Assembly: GCA_015847255.1 (NCBI GenBank) | Contig: JADLZK010001318.1 | Coordinates: 62,001 to 126,000 of the forward strand | Source: Hyparrhenia diplandra | Taxonomy: Eukaryota; Streptophyta; Magnoliopsida; Poales; Poaceae | Length of the DNA: 64,000 nt | Direction: 5' to 3' | Shown: positions 11,364 to 21,189 of the stretch, in pieces | Position numbering within the stretch: the first letter of the stretch is position 1 | Layout: the number at the start of each line of letters is the position of its first letter | Notes under the pieces: generated by a model | Told to the model about the DNA's origin: nothing | Databases searched by the model: none | What the model saw: the letters and a program-made list of their open reading frames with translations, nothing else | Program-made: the position numbers and the translations under genes

Positions 11364-12090
11364 TATAAATAGCTAGCCTCTCACATTTGCCGTCACCACC
11401 AACAGCTGAAACTACACAAGTGTTAGGCCATTCAGCTACCAAGACAAGAATGAGAGACCTAATAGGTGGAGGCAGAGATAGGAAGATATGTCGGTGGGTC
11501 ACGTTCTTTGGAGTAGGATGCAACAGGAATGTAGGTGGAAGGGTGTCATGATCCTATAGCTCCATTGAGGGAAAGCAAACACTCATGGTGCTACTATATG
11601 CTGGCTTGCTGCAATCGAGTCATGGAACTAGATGAACGGATGGTTATCCCACCCACCGGGCTCTCATGCAGTCGCTGCTTACCACCATGTTCTGCTTCCT
11701 GCAACTGAGCGTTGTGCAATGAGCTCCACAGGTGCCCGAACCGCACACGAGCAACCATCCTGTCGATTGCTGCCAACATGTCACTCCAAATCACATCAAT
11801 GCAAGGCACAAGGCTGAGCGAAAGGCAGATATCTTGCAACAGACGACGCTGCATGGATGGGCGGCTAAGCTAGCCGAGAGTGTGACTAAAAGTAAGAAAA
11901 CGGTGCTAGTATTTGAGCAAAACAACTGCTCGCAAAGAAAATAATGTTGTGTTACACTTGTGCGCGCAGTGTGCAGCCATTGATCAGTATCGAGTTCAAA
12001 TCAAGTACAATCATGAATCGATTCTGATCCATGCCATTAAAGAACACCCACATACCTTCTTAGTTTTTTATTCTTATATTAGTTCAGGTA
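11364..12090 (+). ncRNA. PHAS-type module 2 (type A); miR2118-like site 11508-11529
   Basis: A canonical TATAAATA box lies at 11364-11371 inside CTTCTTATAAATAGCTAGCC. After GTCACCACCAACAGCTGAAACT and AAGACAAGAATGAGAGA comes the site, core GGAGTAGGATGCAACAGG, 144 bp from the box (5 of 22 mismatches to the remembered miR2118 complement). Downstream is AGCTCCAT and a second conserved block ending in GTGCAATGAGCTCCACAGG. This is one of the best-preserved modules: promoter, spacing and site are all intact. Everything 3' of the site is duplicated again at 13303-15028. Confidence 0.72.
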
Positions 12091-12469
12091 GTGATTGATG
12101 AAGGCAAACGCATGTAACGTAATTGATCCAAACCATCTTAAAGAAACTCGATCAACTCGTCATGTCAATCGAGAGACTCATCAAAAAAAAAAAAAAAAAG
12201 AGAAGCTTATGCTCCGGCCACCATATGCTCTGCTTCTGCCATGGCTGAAGGACGGATCCACCAGTATGGCGAGGCTTGTTAGGTTTGTCGCTGATTGTCT
12301 TGCCCACCTCATGCAAGCAAGCAAAGCATTGCATTGTTGGCCAAGGTGAGTCACCAGAGCCACTCGATCTAGACTCTTGAGTCTAGACTACCCACAACGT
12401 ATCGATCTGGCCGGTGCTGGAAATTAATACATCCATATGCCACTGTGTTAATTAATGTTGTAAATGACA

Positions 12470-12760
12470 CAGAGCTCACATGTGAGCAATCGATGCCTTC
12501 ATTGTATAGATACTAGTTTGTCGGTATCAGTTCCTTCGACATATGGACAGATTAAAGCCGAGATACTATGTGTCATGTGGCAATCTGGTTTTGTTTCTTG
12601 GAGTGATTGAGACGCAACAGGAACTCGGGTTCAAAGATACTGCTCCTCCCGTAGCTCCACCTAGCTTCTGAATTCAATCATGCATTTCAACAACAAAATC
12701 ATACACATTAGGTGCTCGCTCTGTTACTTGTGGGAGCGCGTCAAGTCACACCAGAGTTTT
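12470..12760 (+). ncRNA. PHAS-type module (type B) without clear promoter; altered site 12602-12623
   Basis: The flanks CTGGTTTTGTTTCTTGGAG and GGAACTCGGGTTCAAAGA match type-B modules at 16.1, 20.0 and 29.5 kb. Relative to them the site carries a four-base insertion (GAGTGATTGAGACGC instead of GAGTGAGACGC), leaving 7 of 22 mismatches in the best register. No TATA box is seen at the normal distance. It is probably a weak or dead copy. Confidence 0.5.
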
Positions 12761-13290
12761 TTTTTTTTCAGTGTCTGAATCATGAGGAGAGTTAAGTAAC
12801 AATAAAAGATACAAAATGCTTTTTTTTTTCTTGCAATTGATGCAAAATGGCTTGATGATTTACCTCATTCGTTCTTACCGTAGTGTTTTTAGACTAAAAA
12901 ATAGCCTATATTGTCACTAGTGGATTTAAATTCTGGACATTTGGTTTATTATGAGCCATGAGATGTTTTACAACGGCTAGAATAAATATCAATTATCCAT
13001 TGAAGAAATCGAAGGGTGCTATAAACTAGGAGATACCAATGTGGATTATAAGTACTAAAAAATATGGCGACAGCACCAAAATTGATGGGACAATATCAAA
13101 ATGGGTGAGACCAGATCAGGATTTTTATTATACAATTAATTAAATTTGGATAAGGATATACAATAGTAATTTTATTTTATTGTCTTCCATAAATGGTAAA
13201 ACTGGAATTCCCATCCCATCCGTCGTCTCACGCCCACCCCTCACTTCACCCCTCCCTCTTCTGTTCCTCAAGCACCACGACACGTTCATC

Positions 13291-13870
13291 TAGATGCTAC
13301 AGGAGGGATGTAGGTGGAAGGGTGTCATGATCCTATAGCTCCATTGAGGGAAAGCAAACACTCATGGTGCTACTATATGCTGGCTTGCTGCAATCAAGTC
13401 ATGTAGCTAGATGATCGGATGGTTATCCCACCGAGCTCTCATGCAGTCGCTGCTTACCGCCATGTTCTGCTTCCTGCAACTTAGCATTAATTGTGCAATG
13501 AGCTCCACAGGTGCCCGAACCGCACACGAGCAAGGTGCCTGTCGATTGCTGCCAACATGTCGCTCCACATCACATCAATGCAAGGCACAAGGCTGAGCCA
13601 GAGGCAGATTTCTTGCAACAGACGACGCTGCATGGATGGGTTAAGCTAGTCGAGAGTGTGACTAAAAGTAAGAAAACGGTGCTAGTATTTGAGCAAAACA
13701 ACTGCTCGCAAAGAAAATAATGTTGTGCTACACTTTTGCGCGCAGTGTGCAGCCATTGATCAGTATCGAGTTTAAATCAAGTACAATCATTAATCGATTC
13801 TGATCCATGCCATTGAAGAATACCCACAAGTTTTTGATTCTTATATTAGTTCAGGTAGTGATTGATGACG
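13291..13870 (+). pseudogene. promoterless PHAS module copy with hybrid site remnant at 13291-13306
   Basis: This is copy 2 of the tandem duplication. The sequence TAGATGCTACAGGAGG stands where module 2 has TAGGATGCAACAGGAA. The left half comes from the 3' end of copy 1 and the right half from the transcript body. No TATA box precedes it at the usual spacing, so it is not expected to be transcribed from its own start. Confidence 0.6.
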
Positions 13871-14219
13871 GCAAAAGCAAGTAACGCAATTGATCTCGAC
13901 CATCTTAAAGAAACTCGATCAACTCGTCATGTCAATCGAGAGGCTCATCAAGAAAAAAAAAGAGAAGCTTATGCTCCGGCCACCATATGCTGCTTCTGCC
14001 ATGGCTGAAGGACGGATCCACCAGTATGGCGAGGCTTCTAGGTTTGTCGCTGATTGTCTTGTCCACCTAGCTCATGCAAGAAAGCAAAGCATTGCATTGT
14101 TGGCCAAGGTGAGTCACCAGAGCCGCTCTAGACTCTAGAAGTCTAAACTACCCACAACGTATCGATCTGGCCGGTGCTGGAAATTAATACATCCATATGC
14201 CACTGTGTTAATTAATGTT

Positions 14220-14510
14220 GTAAATGACAGAGAGCTCACATGTGAGCAATCGATCGATGCCTTCCTTCCATGTAGATACTGGTTTGTCAGTATCAGTTCC
14301 TTCGACATATGGACAGATTAAAGCCGAGATATATGTGTCATGTGGCAATCTGGTTTTGTTTCTTGGAGGAACTCAGGTTCAAAGATACTGCTGCTCTCGT
14401 AGCTCCACCTAGCTTCCGAATTCAATCATGCATTTAAACAACAAAATCATACACATTAGATGCTCGCTCTGTTACTTGTGGGAGCGCGTCAAGTCACACC
14501 AGAGCTTTTT
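14220..14510 (+). pseudogene. type-B PHAS module copy with the miR2118-like site deleted (junction near 14367)
   Basis: Aligned with copy 1, this module reads CTTGGAG directly followed by GAACTCAGG. The 17 bases between, which include the core GACGCAACAG, are missing. Flanks on both sides are otherwise conserved. The trigger site is therefore gone. Confidence 0.75.
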
Positions 14511-15299
14511 TTTGTCAGTGTCTGAATCACGAGGAGAGTTAAGCAACAATAAAAGATACAAAATGCTTCTTTTTTTTTTTTTTTTTTTTTTTTTGCAATT
14601 GATGCAAAATGGCTTGATGATTTACCTCATTCGTTCTTCTTCCGTACTGTTTTTAGACTAAAAATACCCTATATTGTATCATTAGTGGATTTAAATTCTG
14701 GACATTTGGTTTATTATGAGCCATGAGATGTTTTACAATGGCTAGAATAAATATCAATTATCCATTGAAGAAATCGAAGGGTGCTATAAACATGGCGTCA
14801 GTACCAAAATTGATGGGACAATATCAAAATGGGTGAGACCAGATCAGGATTTTTTAATTTAATTATTTAAATTTGGATAAGGATATACAATAGTAATTTT
14901 ATTTTATTGTCTTCCATAAATGGTAAAACTGGAATTCCCATCCCATTCGTCGTCTCACGCCCACCCCTCACTTCACCCCTCCCTCTTCTGTTCCTCAAGC
15001 ACCACGACACGTTCATCTAGATGCTACAGGGGGGGATGAGCTTGTAGCTGGACCTGTTGCTACCATCCTCGCGCCTTGCATTCCTTGACACCCAGCCGGC
15101 TTTCTCTGAGGACCAGGAGATCTGAATGATTTGCTTTTGATTTCAGCAGCGGCACCGATGGCTTGCATCAATGCTTGAACCTTTTCTTTCATGGTTTCAG
15201 CATTGGTTGCATGGAACACCACGGGGTAGTGTCTAACCATGCCAAGCAGTCCTCAGATTAAGCATGGAAGCAACCTAGCTTTCTCAATCAAACACGTGT
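14511..15299. other. module spacer, including a long T tract
   Basis: A poly-T run at about 14568-14594 is expanded compared with copy 1 (12818-12830). From 15030 the sequence (GGACCTGTTGCTACCATCCTC, TTTGATTTCAGCAGCGGCACC) matches 28390-28560, another copy of this spacer. No gene seen. Confidence 0.55.
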
Positions 15300-15306
15300 T
15301 CTTGTC

Positions 15307-15738
15307 ATTTTTTTTTTTTTTTTTTACGATCACGCCTAGGCTCGTTTTTCATTAAGCAGAAAAAGTTTTGAAGTTACAGCATATGAAGGAACGGTAACCA
15401 AACCGAAGTCTTCATCAATAAATTACACACGTGATTGTAATTACATAAAAGCTCATTTTGCTACTTGGAAGGGACCGGCGTGTAAATAAAAGCCTGTTGA
15501 TATCCAAATGTGTCATACCTCACGGCTGAAACAACATCCAAAAAGGATGATGTGTTCCATCGTTCCAATCCCATGGTCGTACAAAATGCAGGTGTTTGTT
15601 CACCAACTAGAAAAAGAACCGCACCCGAGGCGACGATCATCCAAAGAAATTGCTCCATACACCGAGGCTGCGGAGTTATCATGGTTGGCAGTGAGGCTTC
15701 ATGAGAATGTCTCCGTCTGCGACGTTAGCTGCACTGGC
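15307..15738 (-). mobile_element. 5'-truncated LINE-type retroposon
   Basis: On the - strand the insert ends in a poly-A tail (T tract at 15308-15327). It is flanked by a 7-bp direct repeat TCTTGTC at 15300-15306 and 15739-15745. The uninterrupted module sequence is seen at 28640-28670, which confirms an insertion. A short frame on the - strand (15461-15682) has no catalytic motif left. Confidence 0.78.
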
Positions 15739-15807
15739 TCTTGTCGGTTTTCTCTCTCTCAGTTTGACGAGACAAGCTCCGGTGCTAAAACCAAACAAGC
15801 CCAGAGA

Positions 15808-15829
15808 TTCCCGTTGCATCCCGCTCCCA
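15808..15829 (-). promoter_or_regulatory. antisense miR2118-like site, weak
   Basis: Read on the - strand, the core GAGCGGGATGCAACGGGAA matches the remembered miR2118 complement at 16 of 22 positions, with three of the differences allowing G:U pairing. A related one is at 28711-28731. No TATA box is visible upstream on the - strand, so this may be coincidence. Confidence 0.3.
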
Positions 15830-16061
15830 ATATACGACTGGACATGCCGACCCACCATCTATTTTTTTTTTTTTGTGGTGGCTCTCCTCTTCTCCCGACC
15901 CACTCTCGCTAGTTTTATCACTACAAGCAAATAGCTGAGAAGTTATAGTCATTTATAAGGAAAGACGATGTACGTGGTTACATGCTTGGGTGGAGAATTT
16001 CACTTCTTCACCTACCAATCCAAAGGACACTAAGTGATGCCGGAATATATAAAACCTTGCC

Positions 16062-16470
16062 TATAAATAGCTAGGTAAGGCTATCGCTATTCGCTATGCC
16101 ATGACCAATGCCAAGACGAGAATGAGAGATAGAAGTGGAGATGGACAGCATGTGTTGTGTCGTATCTATAATGTTCTTGTTTTATTGGAGTGAGACGCAA
16201 CAGGAACTTGGTTCAAAGAGAGTGCTGCTCGCATAGCTCCATTCTGTGTAAAGATACTTGAATAAGTTACAAAACCGTAGACATTAGGTGCTTGCAACAT
16301 AAAGGACGTAGTGCTCGCTCTGTTCTTGTGGAAGCTATTCAAGTCAGATCAGAGCACTAAGTAGCAGTCTCTGCTGGTGTAACGAAGCCCTACTCAAGTT
16401 AGATCACAGCAAGAGGGTCTGTCTCTTACAACAAAACACCATCAGTCTACTTATCAGCCCTTGAGAAACC
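16062..16470 (+). ncRNA. PHAS-type module (type B); miR2118-like site 16185-16206
   Basis: TATAAATA at 16062-16069 (in TTGCCTATAAATAGCTAGG) is followed by ATGCCATGACCAATGCCAAG and AGAATGAGAGAT. The site, core GGAGTGAGACGCAACAGG, begins 123 bp after the box with 5 of 22 mismatches. TTGGTTCAAAGAGAG and AGCTCCATT follow. All expected parts are intact, so this is a good candidate active locus. The downstream part repeats into the next copy at 16.5 kb. Confidence 0.7.
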
Positions 16471-16499
16471 ATCATCCGAACAGCCCCGTATATGTTGTA

Positions 16500-16720
16500 T
16501 AGACTATATAATACACGGTCATGTTCCTTGGAGTGAGACGCAAAAGGAGTTCAGTTCAAAGAGTATGCTCGCACAGCTCCACTTGTGAAATAAAACATGC
16601 ATTAAGCTAATACAAAATCACACACATTGGATGCTCGGATGCCACACTTGCTCTGTTGTTGTGGGAGGTCATAGGTCGAAGCAGCAGAGCGCTAAGCACA
16701 AACTGAATATATCTCATTAC
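16500..16720 (+). ncRNA. partial PHAS-type module (type B); site 16528-16549
   Basis: The site core GGAGTGAGACGCAAAAGG is followed by TTCAGTTCAAAGAG and AGCTCCACTT as in full type-B modules. The normal promoter and leader are missing; only an ACTATATAATAC stretch lies just 20 bp upstream, too close for the family spacing. The site has 7 of 22 mismatches. It may be part of the 3' end of the preceding transcript. Confidence 0.45.
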
Positions 16721-16750
16721 ACTTTTGTCGTACTATTATTTTTTAGAGGT

Positions 16751-16985
16751 TTTTATGTTATTGCCCTAATTTGAGGTGCAAACTGTGATTTTGCCCTCAT
16801 TTATGATGTTGTCCCTGTTTCGACCCTGGTCAACATGTTTTTTTGCCCCCTGTTTTGACTGTTGACCAGGGGCAAAAATCGTCTAGACTTGATGGTAGTG
16901 AAGGGGCAAAATCACAAAGTTAAAAAAAACAAGAGTAAAATCACATATTTACTTGAAAGTAGGGGCAAAATCACAAAACCCCTAT
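16751..16985. mobile_element. MITE-like inverted-repeat element (about 235 bp)
   Basis: The ends read TTTTATGTTATTGCCC and, on the other strand, TTTTGTGATTTTGCCCC. The internal GACCCTGGTCAACA and TGTTGACCAGGGGC near 16830 and 16860 pair as a stem. TTTTAGAGGT occurs on both sides (16741-16750 and 16986-16995) and may be a 9- to 10-bp target duplication, as made by Mutator-type transposases. The exact ends are uncertain. Confidence 0.6.
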
Positions 16986-17211
16986 TTTTAGAGGTAGTAA
17001 AATTCATTATCGTCATTTTTTAAATCTTGGATCCGCTGCTCTGAGTACTTATTTATGGGCAAAAGATGCGTAGTTACAAGCTAATAAGGCAACATTACGT
17101 TCTCCCCTAACAAGGCCGTAGGGCACAAAAATAATTGATCTATTTTTTAAAAAAACAAACTCGCCAATAACAATTTATCTTAAGTAACTAATAGAGTACA
17201 ACATCTTTTCC

Positions 17212-17480
17212 TATAAATATCTTCAGGCGATGTCTGGTGCTACTATGTCACATACCAGTCAGGTTATACTTCCTGTAGTTGAGTATTGTGCAATGAGCTC
17301 CACTGGTGCCTGATCAACTGCTGGTGAAGGAGGAGCTTGTCGATTATTGCCCATGTTGCTCCACATCACATCAATGGAAGGCCAAGCTAGGTAGATGCTT
17401 CGCAACTGAACGTGGATGGCTAATAAGCTAGCCGAGAGTTCAGAGTGTAAACGAAAGTAAGAAACGCTGCTAGTACGTAT
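17212..17480 (+). pseudogene. PHAS module remnant: TATA box kept, site deleted
   Basis: TATAAATA at 17212-17219 is followed after only a few bases by GGTGCTACTATG and then GTGCAATGAGCTCCACTGG, which in intact type-A modules lie far beyond the site. The leader and trigger site have been removed by an internal deletion. Confidence 0.55.
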
Positions 17481-17537
17481 TTGAGAAAAACAACTGCTCG
17501 CAAAGAAAAATAAGATTATGTGCTACACCTGTGCAGC

Positions 17538-17567
17538 ATTTCCTTTTCTAAAAAAAAAAAAAAAACA
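17538..17567 (+). mobile_element. tail-only retroposon insertion (30 bp)
   Basis: About a dozen bases (TTTCCTTTTCT) plus a poly-A run are flanked by the direct repeat TGTGCAGC at 17530-17537 and 17568-17575. Paralogous modules at 11.97 and 13.75 kb lack the insert. This fits target-primed reverse transcription that stopped almost at once. Confidence 0.7.
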
Positions 17568-17712
17568 TGTGCAGCTTTTGATAAGTATATGATTTAAATC
17601 AAGTACACACAGGTCCATAAATTGATTCCGATCCACGCCATCAAGTACCCACACCGCGCTCACATAGTACTTTAGTTTTTCAATCTTATAGGCTAGGGGA
17701 CAAAAGAGTTTA

Positions 17713-19065
17713 GAAGCATCTCCAACCATAGTCCCCAAATCAAAACCCTCAATTTAGATTTAGGTCTCAATCTAAATTTTTGTTGGGTCAAATTGAACTT
17801 TACTCCAATGGTACCTCCCAAATAAAGACCCTAAACTAAAATTCAGTACAGGAGACATGCCGTCGCTCGCGCTCGAGCATCTTCCTGGCGACGCGCCGCC
17901 TTGGCCTTGGCCCGGCGCTCGCTTGGCGAGCTGCATCCACTCCCGCTGCTCGCGCTGCAGCTTCTCCCGTGCCTGCCAGAGCAGCAGCTACTACTCCGTT
18001 GCGCTGACGGGTGCCGCCGCCGCGGTCGTCGACGCGGCAGCCGGAGCTCAGCCTGCTCGTTGGCGTGCTGACCATGCCGAGCCGGCGGGAGCAGCGGGAC
18101 ATCGTGCAGATGGCCTACGCGCTGCAGCCACGGCCACCGTCGTCCATGGCGCGCGTGGACGTCCGCTTCGTGTTCTGCAACGTGACCGACCCCGTGGAGG
18201 CTGCGCCGGTGGCGGTGGAGGCCCGGAGGCATGGCGACGTGGTGGTGCTCAACTGCACCGAGAACATGAACGACGGCAAGACGCACGCGTACCTCTCCGC
18301 GGTGCCGCACGGCGCCTTCGCGTCGGAGCCATACGACTACGTGATGAAGACCGACGACGACACGTACCTGCCGCAACTCCTCCTCCGGCCAACAGCATCG
18401 TCCGCCGGCGTGCCCTTGGACCCGGCCACCAACGACGTCGCGGAGGCCGCGCCGCCAAAGCCGGCCAAGACGGCCGCGGCAGGGAAGACCAAGAAGAAGC
18501 TGCTCGCCGGCGAGGCCGCTTCAGAACCGGTCCTCCTCGCCGAGGGTCGGACGCCGTGGGAATGTGACGGATCCTCCAGCCGCCGCGAGCTGTTGGTGAA
18601 AGCGAGATCCACGGACGGTGACGCGACGACGGCGGCTGCCACGGACGGCGACTGACGGCAAGCTCCCCACGGTGGGATCCGCGAGCCCGGACAGCCTCCT
18701 CAACTCGAAACCGCGCCACAGCTTCCCCGGCAGGCCATGCTCCGGCGATCAGTGATGCGGCGGCGGCGCCCTGCCAGCCGCGGCGGCTGATTGGACGGCG
18801 AGGAGGCGGCGCTGGGAGGTGACGGCGGCGGGCGACGCGTGCGGAAGACGGAGACCGCATTTTTCTGCGAGACGGAAACGGACGGGAAAGAAAAAAGTAC
18901 GTGGGACCCACAGGTAGGGGGCCATCCAGGATTAGGGGGTTTAAACTAAAATTTGGGGTTTTATAAAATTTGAGGTCCCATTTGGGAACCAGGTGGAGTT
19001 GATTTTTTGTCGGCCTCTAAAATTTAGGGTAGGGGGCTTAAGTAGGGGGTGGGTTGGAGTTGCTC
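17713..19065. mobile_element. Pack-type TIR transposon (1353 bp) carrying gene fragments
   Basis: The left end GAAGCATCTCCAACC and the reverse complement of the right end (GAGCAACTCCAACC) are inverted repeats. TTA at 17710-17712 and 19066-19068 is a 3-bp target duplication, as in PIF/Harbinger elements. Subterminal AT-rich DNA surrounds a GC-rich core with a host-like coding fragment. No transposase is present, so it is non-autonomous. It sits within a PHAS-module spacer whose two halves rejoin cleanly (AGTGATTGATG at 19071 continues the phrase seen at 12089). Confidence 0.85.
18011..18655 (+). pseudogene. captured glycosyltransferase fragment (GT31-like) in the Pack element
   Basis: A continuous 214-codon frame begins with a stretch typical of plant galactosyltransferase-like proteins: LLVGVLTMPSRREQRDIV near residues 14-31, VDVRFVFCNV near 49-58, and a DxD-type metal-binding motif in YVMKTDDDTYLP near 110-121. 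GT31 enzymes of this kind add galactose in the Golgi. The frame stops being family-like after about residue 124 and continues in low-complexity Ala/Lys sequence, perhaps from a second gene. Signal anchor and the C-terminal half of the enzyme are absent. It is a fragment, probably without enzyme activity. The family call rests on motif resemblance only. Confidence 0.6.
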
Positions 19066-19896
19066 TTAGCAGTGATTGATGGCCGCAAAAGTAAGATTGA
19101 TCTCAATCATTTTAAACGAACTTGATCAACTCGTCATGTGATCAACTCATCAAGAAAGAGATTAGTGAAAAGTTGTGAACCACGCGCTTTGCCTCATGCA
19201 AGCAAGCATTGCCTTGTTGGCTCAGACGAGTCAACGGAGCCACTCTCTAGACTACCCACAATGTATCCGGTGCTGAAAATTAATGCATCCATGCCACTGT
19301 TTCGAAAAGTTGTGTATATGTGAAAGAGCACACATGTGAACATCGAGATGCCAATTCCACGTAGACATACTATAGTTCGTCCGTATTGCAATTCCTTCTA
19401 CATATGAGACATTCTGCTAGAAGAAAAAAAATATCTTATTCATCACTCAGCATTGAGGCATGTACACGATTTCCAAGAATCACTTTTTTGATTTCAGCAG
19501 CACCAGCTAGCGATTGCTTTGCATCGATGCTTGAACGTTCTCTTTCCTGGTTTGACCATTGGTTGCATGCAACACTATATATGTATAGTCAGATTAAGCA
19601 CCGAAGCAACCTCTCTTATGAATCAAACTTGTGTTACTCTCGGTTTCCTCTCGATCAGTATCTGACCCGCCATCGATTTTTTCTCGTGGCTCTCCTCTTC
19701 TCTCGCGACCCACTCTCGTTAGTTATATATATAGTTTATCCTACAAGCAATAGCGTGAGAAGTTGTAGTTATTTATAAGGAAAGATGTACACGTACGTGG
19801 TTACATGCTTGGGTACAGAATTTCAGTTCTTCACCTACCAATCCAAAACACACTAATAGTTGATGTTAATTAAGTGACGCCAGAGTAAACTTTGCC
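19066..19896. other. module spacer, interrupted before by the Pack element
   Basis: Phrases such as CTCGTCATG, AAATTAATGCATCCATGCCACTG and CACATGTGAACATCGA correspond to 12120-12500 in the duplicated modules. 19660-19800 matches 15840-15990 and 29210-29330. It is module-derived non-coding DNA. Confidence 0.55.
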
Positions 19897-20260
19897 TATA
19901 AATAGCTAGGTAAAGGCTATCGGTATGCCATGACCAATGCCAAGGCGACGATGAGAGATTGAATGGGAGACGGACAACATGATGTGTTGTGTGGCATCTA
20001 TACATGTTCTTGTGTTATTGTTTCTAGGAGTGAGACGCAACAGGAACTCGGTTCAAAGAGAGAGGAGTTCGCATAGCTCCACTCTATGAAATGGAACATG
20101 CATTAAGCTATAAAATTGTACACGTTTGGTGCTCACAGCTTAGAGATCGCGGCGCTCCTGTTGCTGGGAGCTCATCAAGTCGGAGCACAGCCGGCCCTCA
20201 GCAGGAGTCTCTGGATGTTCTCTGGATTTGAAGCGAGCACTCTTAGATCATCCTAAAAAC
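19897..20260 (+). ncRNA. PHAS-type module (type B); miR2118-like site 20025-20046
   Basis: TATAAATA at 19897-19904 is followed by the family leader (ATGCCATGACCAATGCCAAG) and, 128 bp from the box, the site with core TAGGAGTGAGACGCAACAGG. Only 4 of 22 positions differ from the remembered miR2118 complement, among the best in the window. CTCGGTTCAAAGAGAG and AGCTCCACT follow. Confidence 0.72.
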
Positions 20261-20787
20261 TGCTTTCTCATGTTTGTCGCTTTGTCATGAGGAGCACGAA
20301 GAGCTTGCCTGTCCCGCACCACCATCAACCTCATTTATTTTCTTTGTTGCTACTTATATGACAAATCATTTTAAATTTTGGGACTAATTAATACTCCAAA
20401 TCACTCTACTGTGCATATGTTTGGTTGCAAAACCTGTCTGCCATTATTTTGGCTGCGCCAAGACAACAATGAGAGATTGAAGCGGTGATGGTCCAGGACA
20501 GAGATTGGTGTTCTGTGGATCATTTTTTTTTTTGAAAGATGCAAATATAAACTCAGTTTTTTTTTTTTTTGTCTTGCGATTGATGCAAAATGGCTTCATT
20601 GTTTACCTCATTCATTCATGTTAATAAACCGTCTGTATTATTTTTTTAGACTATAATAGCATATATTGTTTCATTAGTGGGTTTGGGTTTATTATGAGCA
20701 ATGGGAAATTTTACAATGGCTAGAATAAATATGGATTATCCCTTGGAAGTAAATCGAAGGATGCTATAAAATAGGAGATACCAATGT
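20261..20787. other. degenerate module spacer
   Basis: Phrases AATGGCTTCATTGTTTACCTCATTC and GGATTATCCCTTGGAAG correspond to 12840-13030 of the duplicated module. Two T tracts near 20524 and 20560 may be small retroposon tails, but I could not define flanking repeats. No gene. Confidence 0.5.
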
Positions 20788-20940
20788 TTTTTAGAGGGAA
20801 AACAGGAGGGGTTTGAGCCCCTACTGTGCTTTTTATTAAACAGAAGAACAAAAAGGTCACACATCAAGTCTCATGAGACAAAGAAAGAGACAAAGAAAAT
20901 AAGCAAAATAACACAACAGCTTCTAGCCATGAAACTATTT
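20788..20940 (-). mobile_element. 3' end of a LINE, heavily truncated
   Basis: GAGGGGTTTGAGCCCCTACTG followed by CTTTTTATTAAACAGAAG is the reversed 3' end of a plant LINE. It abuts the poly-T of the next LINE at 20941, so one inserted next to or into the other. No coding part remains. Confidence 0.55.
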
Positions 20941-21189
20941 CTTTTTTTTTTTTTTTTTTTGAAAGATCTGGTTGCCCGGCTTTTGTTTATATTAAGAAAG
21001 GCAAACATAAGTTCAGATTACAAAGCGGTATTTGCCCCCATGCCTAAGCAAGGCTGGGGTTGGGGTACCTCATGCTAACTACTCACTAGATCTTTGTACA
21101 ACCGAGGGAAAGGAAGAATAAAATTACATCCAAAGAAAGGACCATTGCTTTTGCCAAATCTATTATCACGAACATCGGTTCTTGAGCTG

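Larger units (their letters stand above)
11524..15028. repeat. tandem segmental duplication, two copies of about 1.75 kb
   Basis: Copy 1 (about 11524-13302) and copy 2 (about 13303-15028) align nearly base for base, including TGTAGGTGGAAGGGTGTCATG at the start and CCACGACACGTTCATCTAGATGC at the end. Copy 2 begins within the 3' half of the miR2118-like site, so it has the transcript body but no promoter. High identity implies a recent event relative to the rest of the array. Confidence 0.93.
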
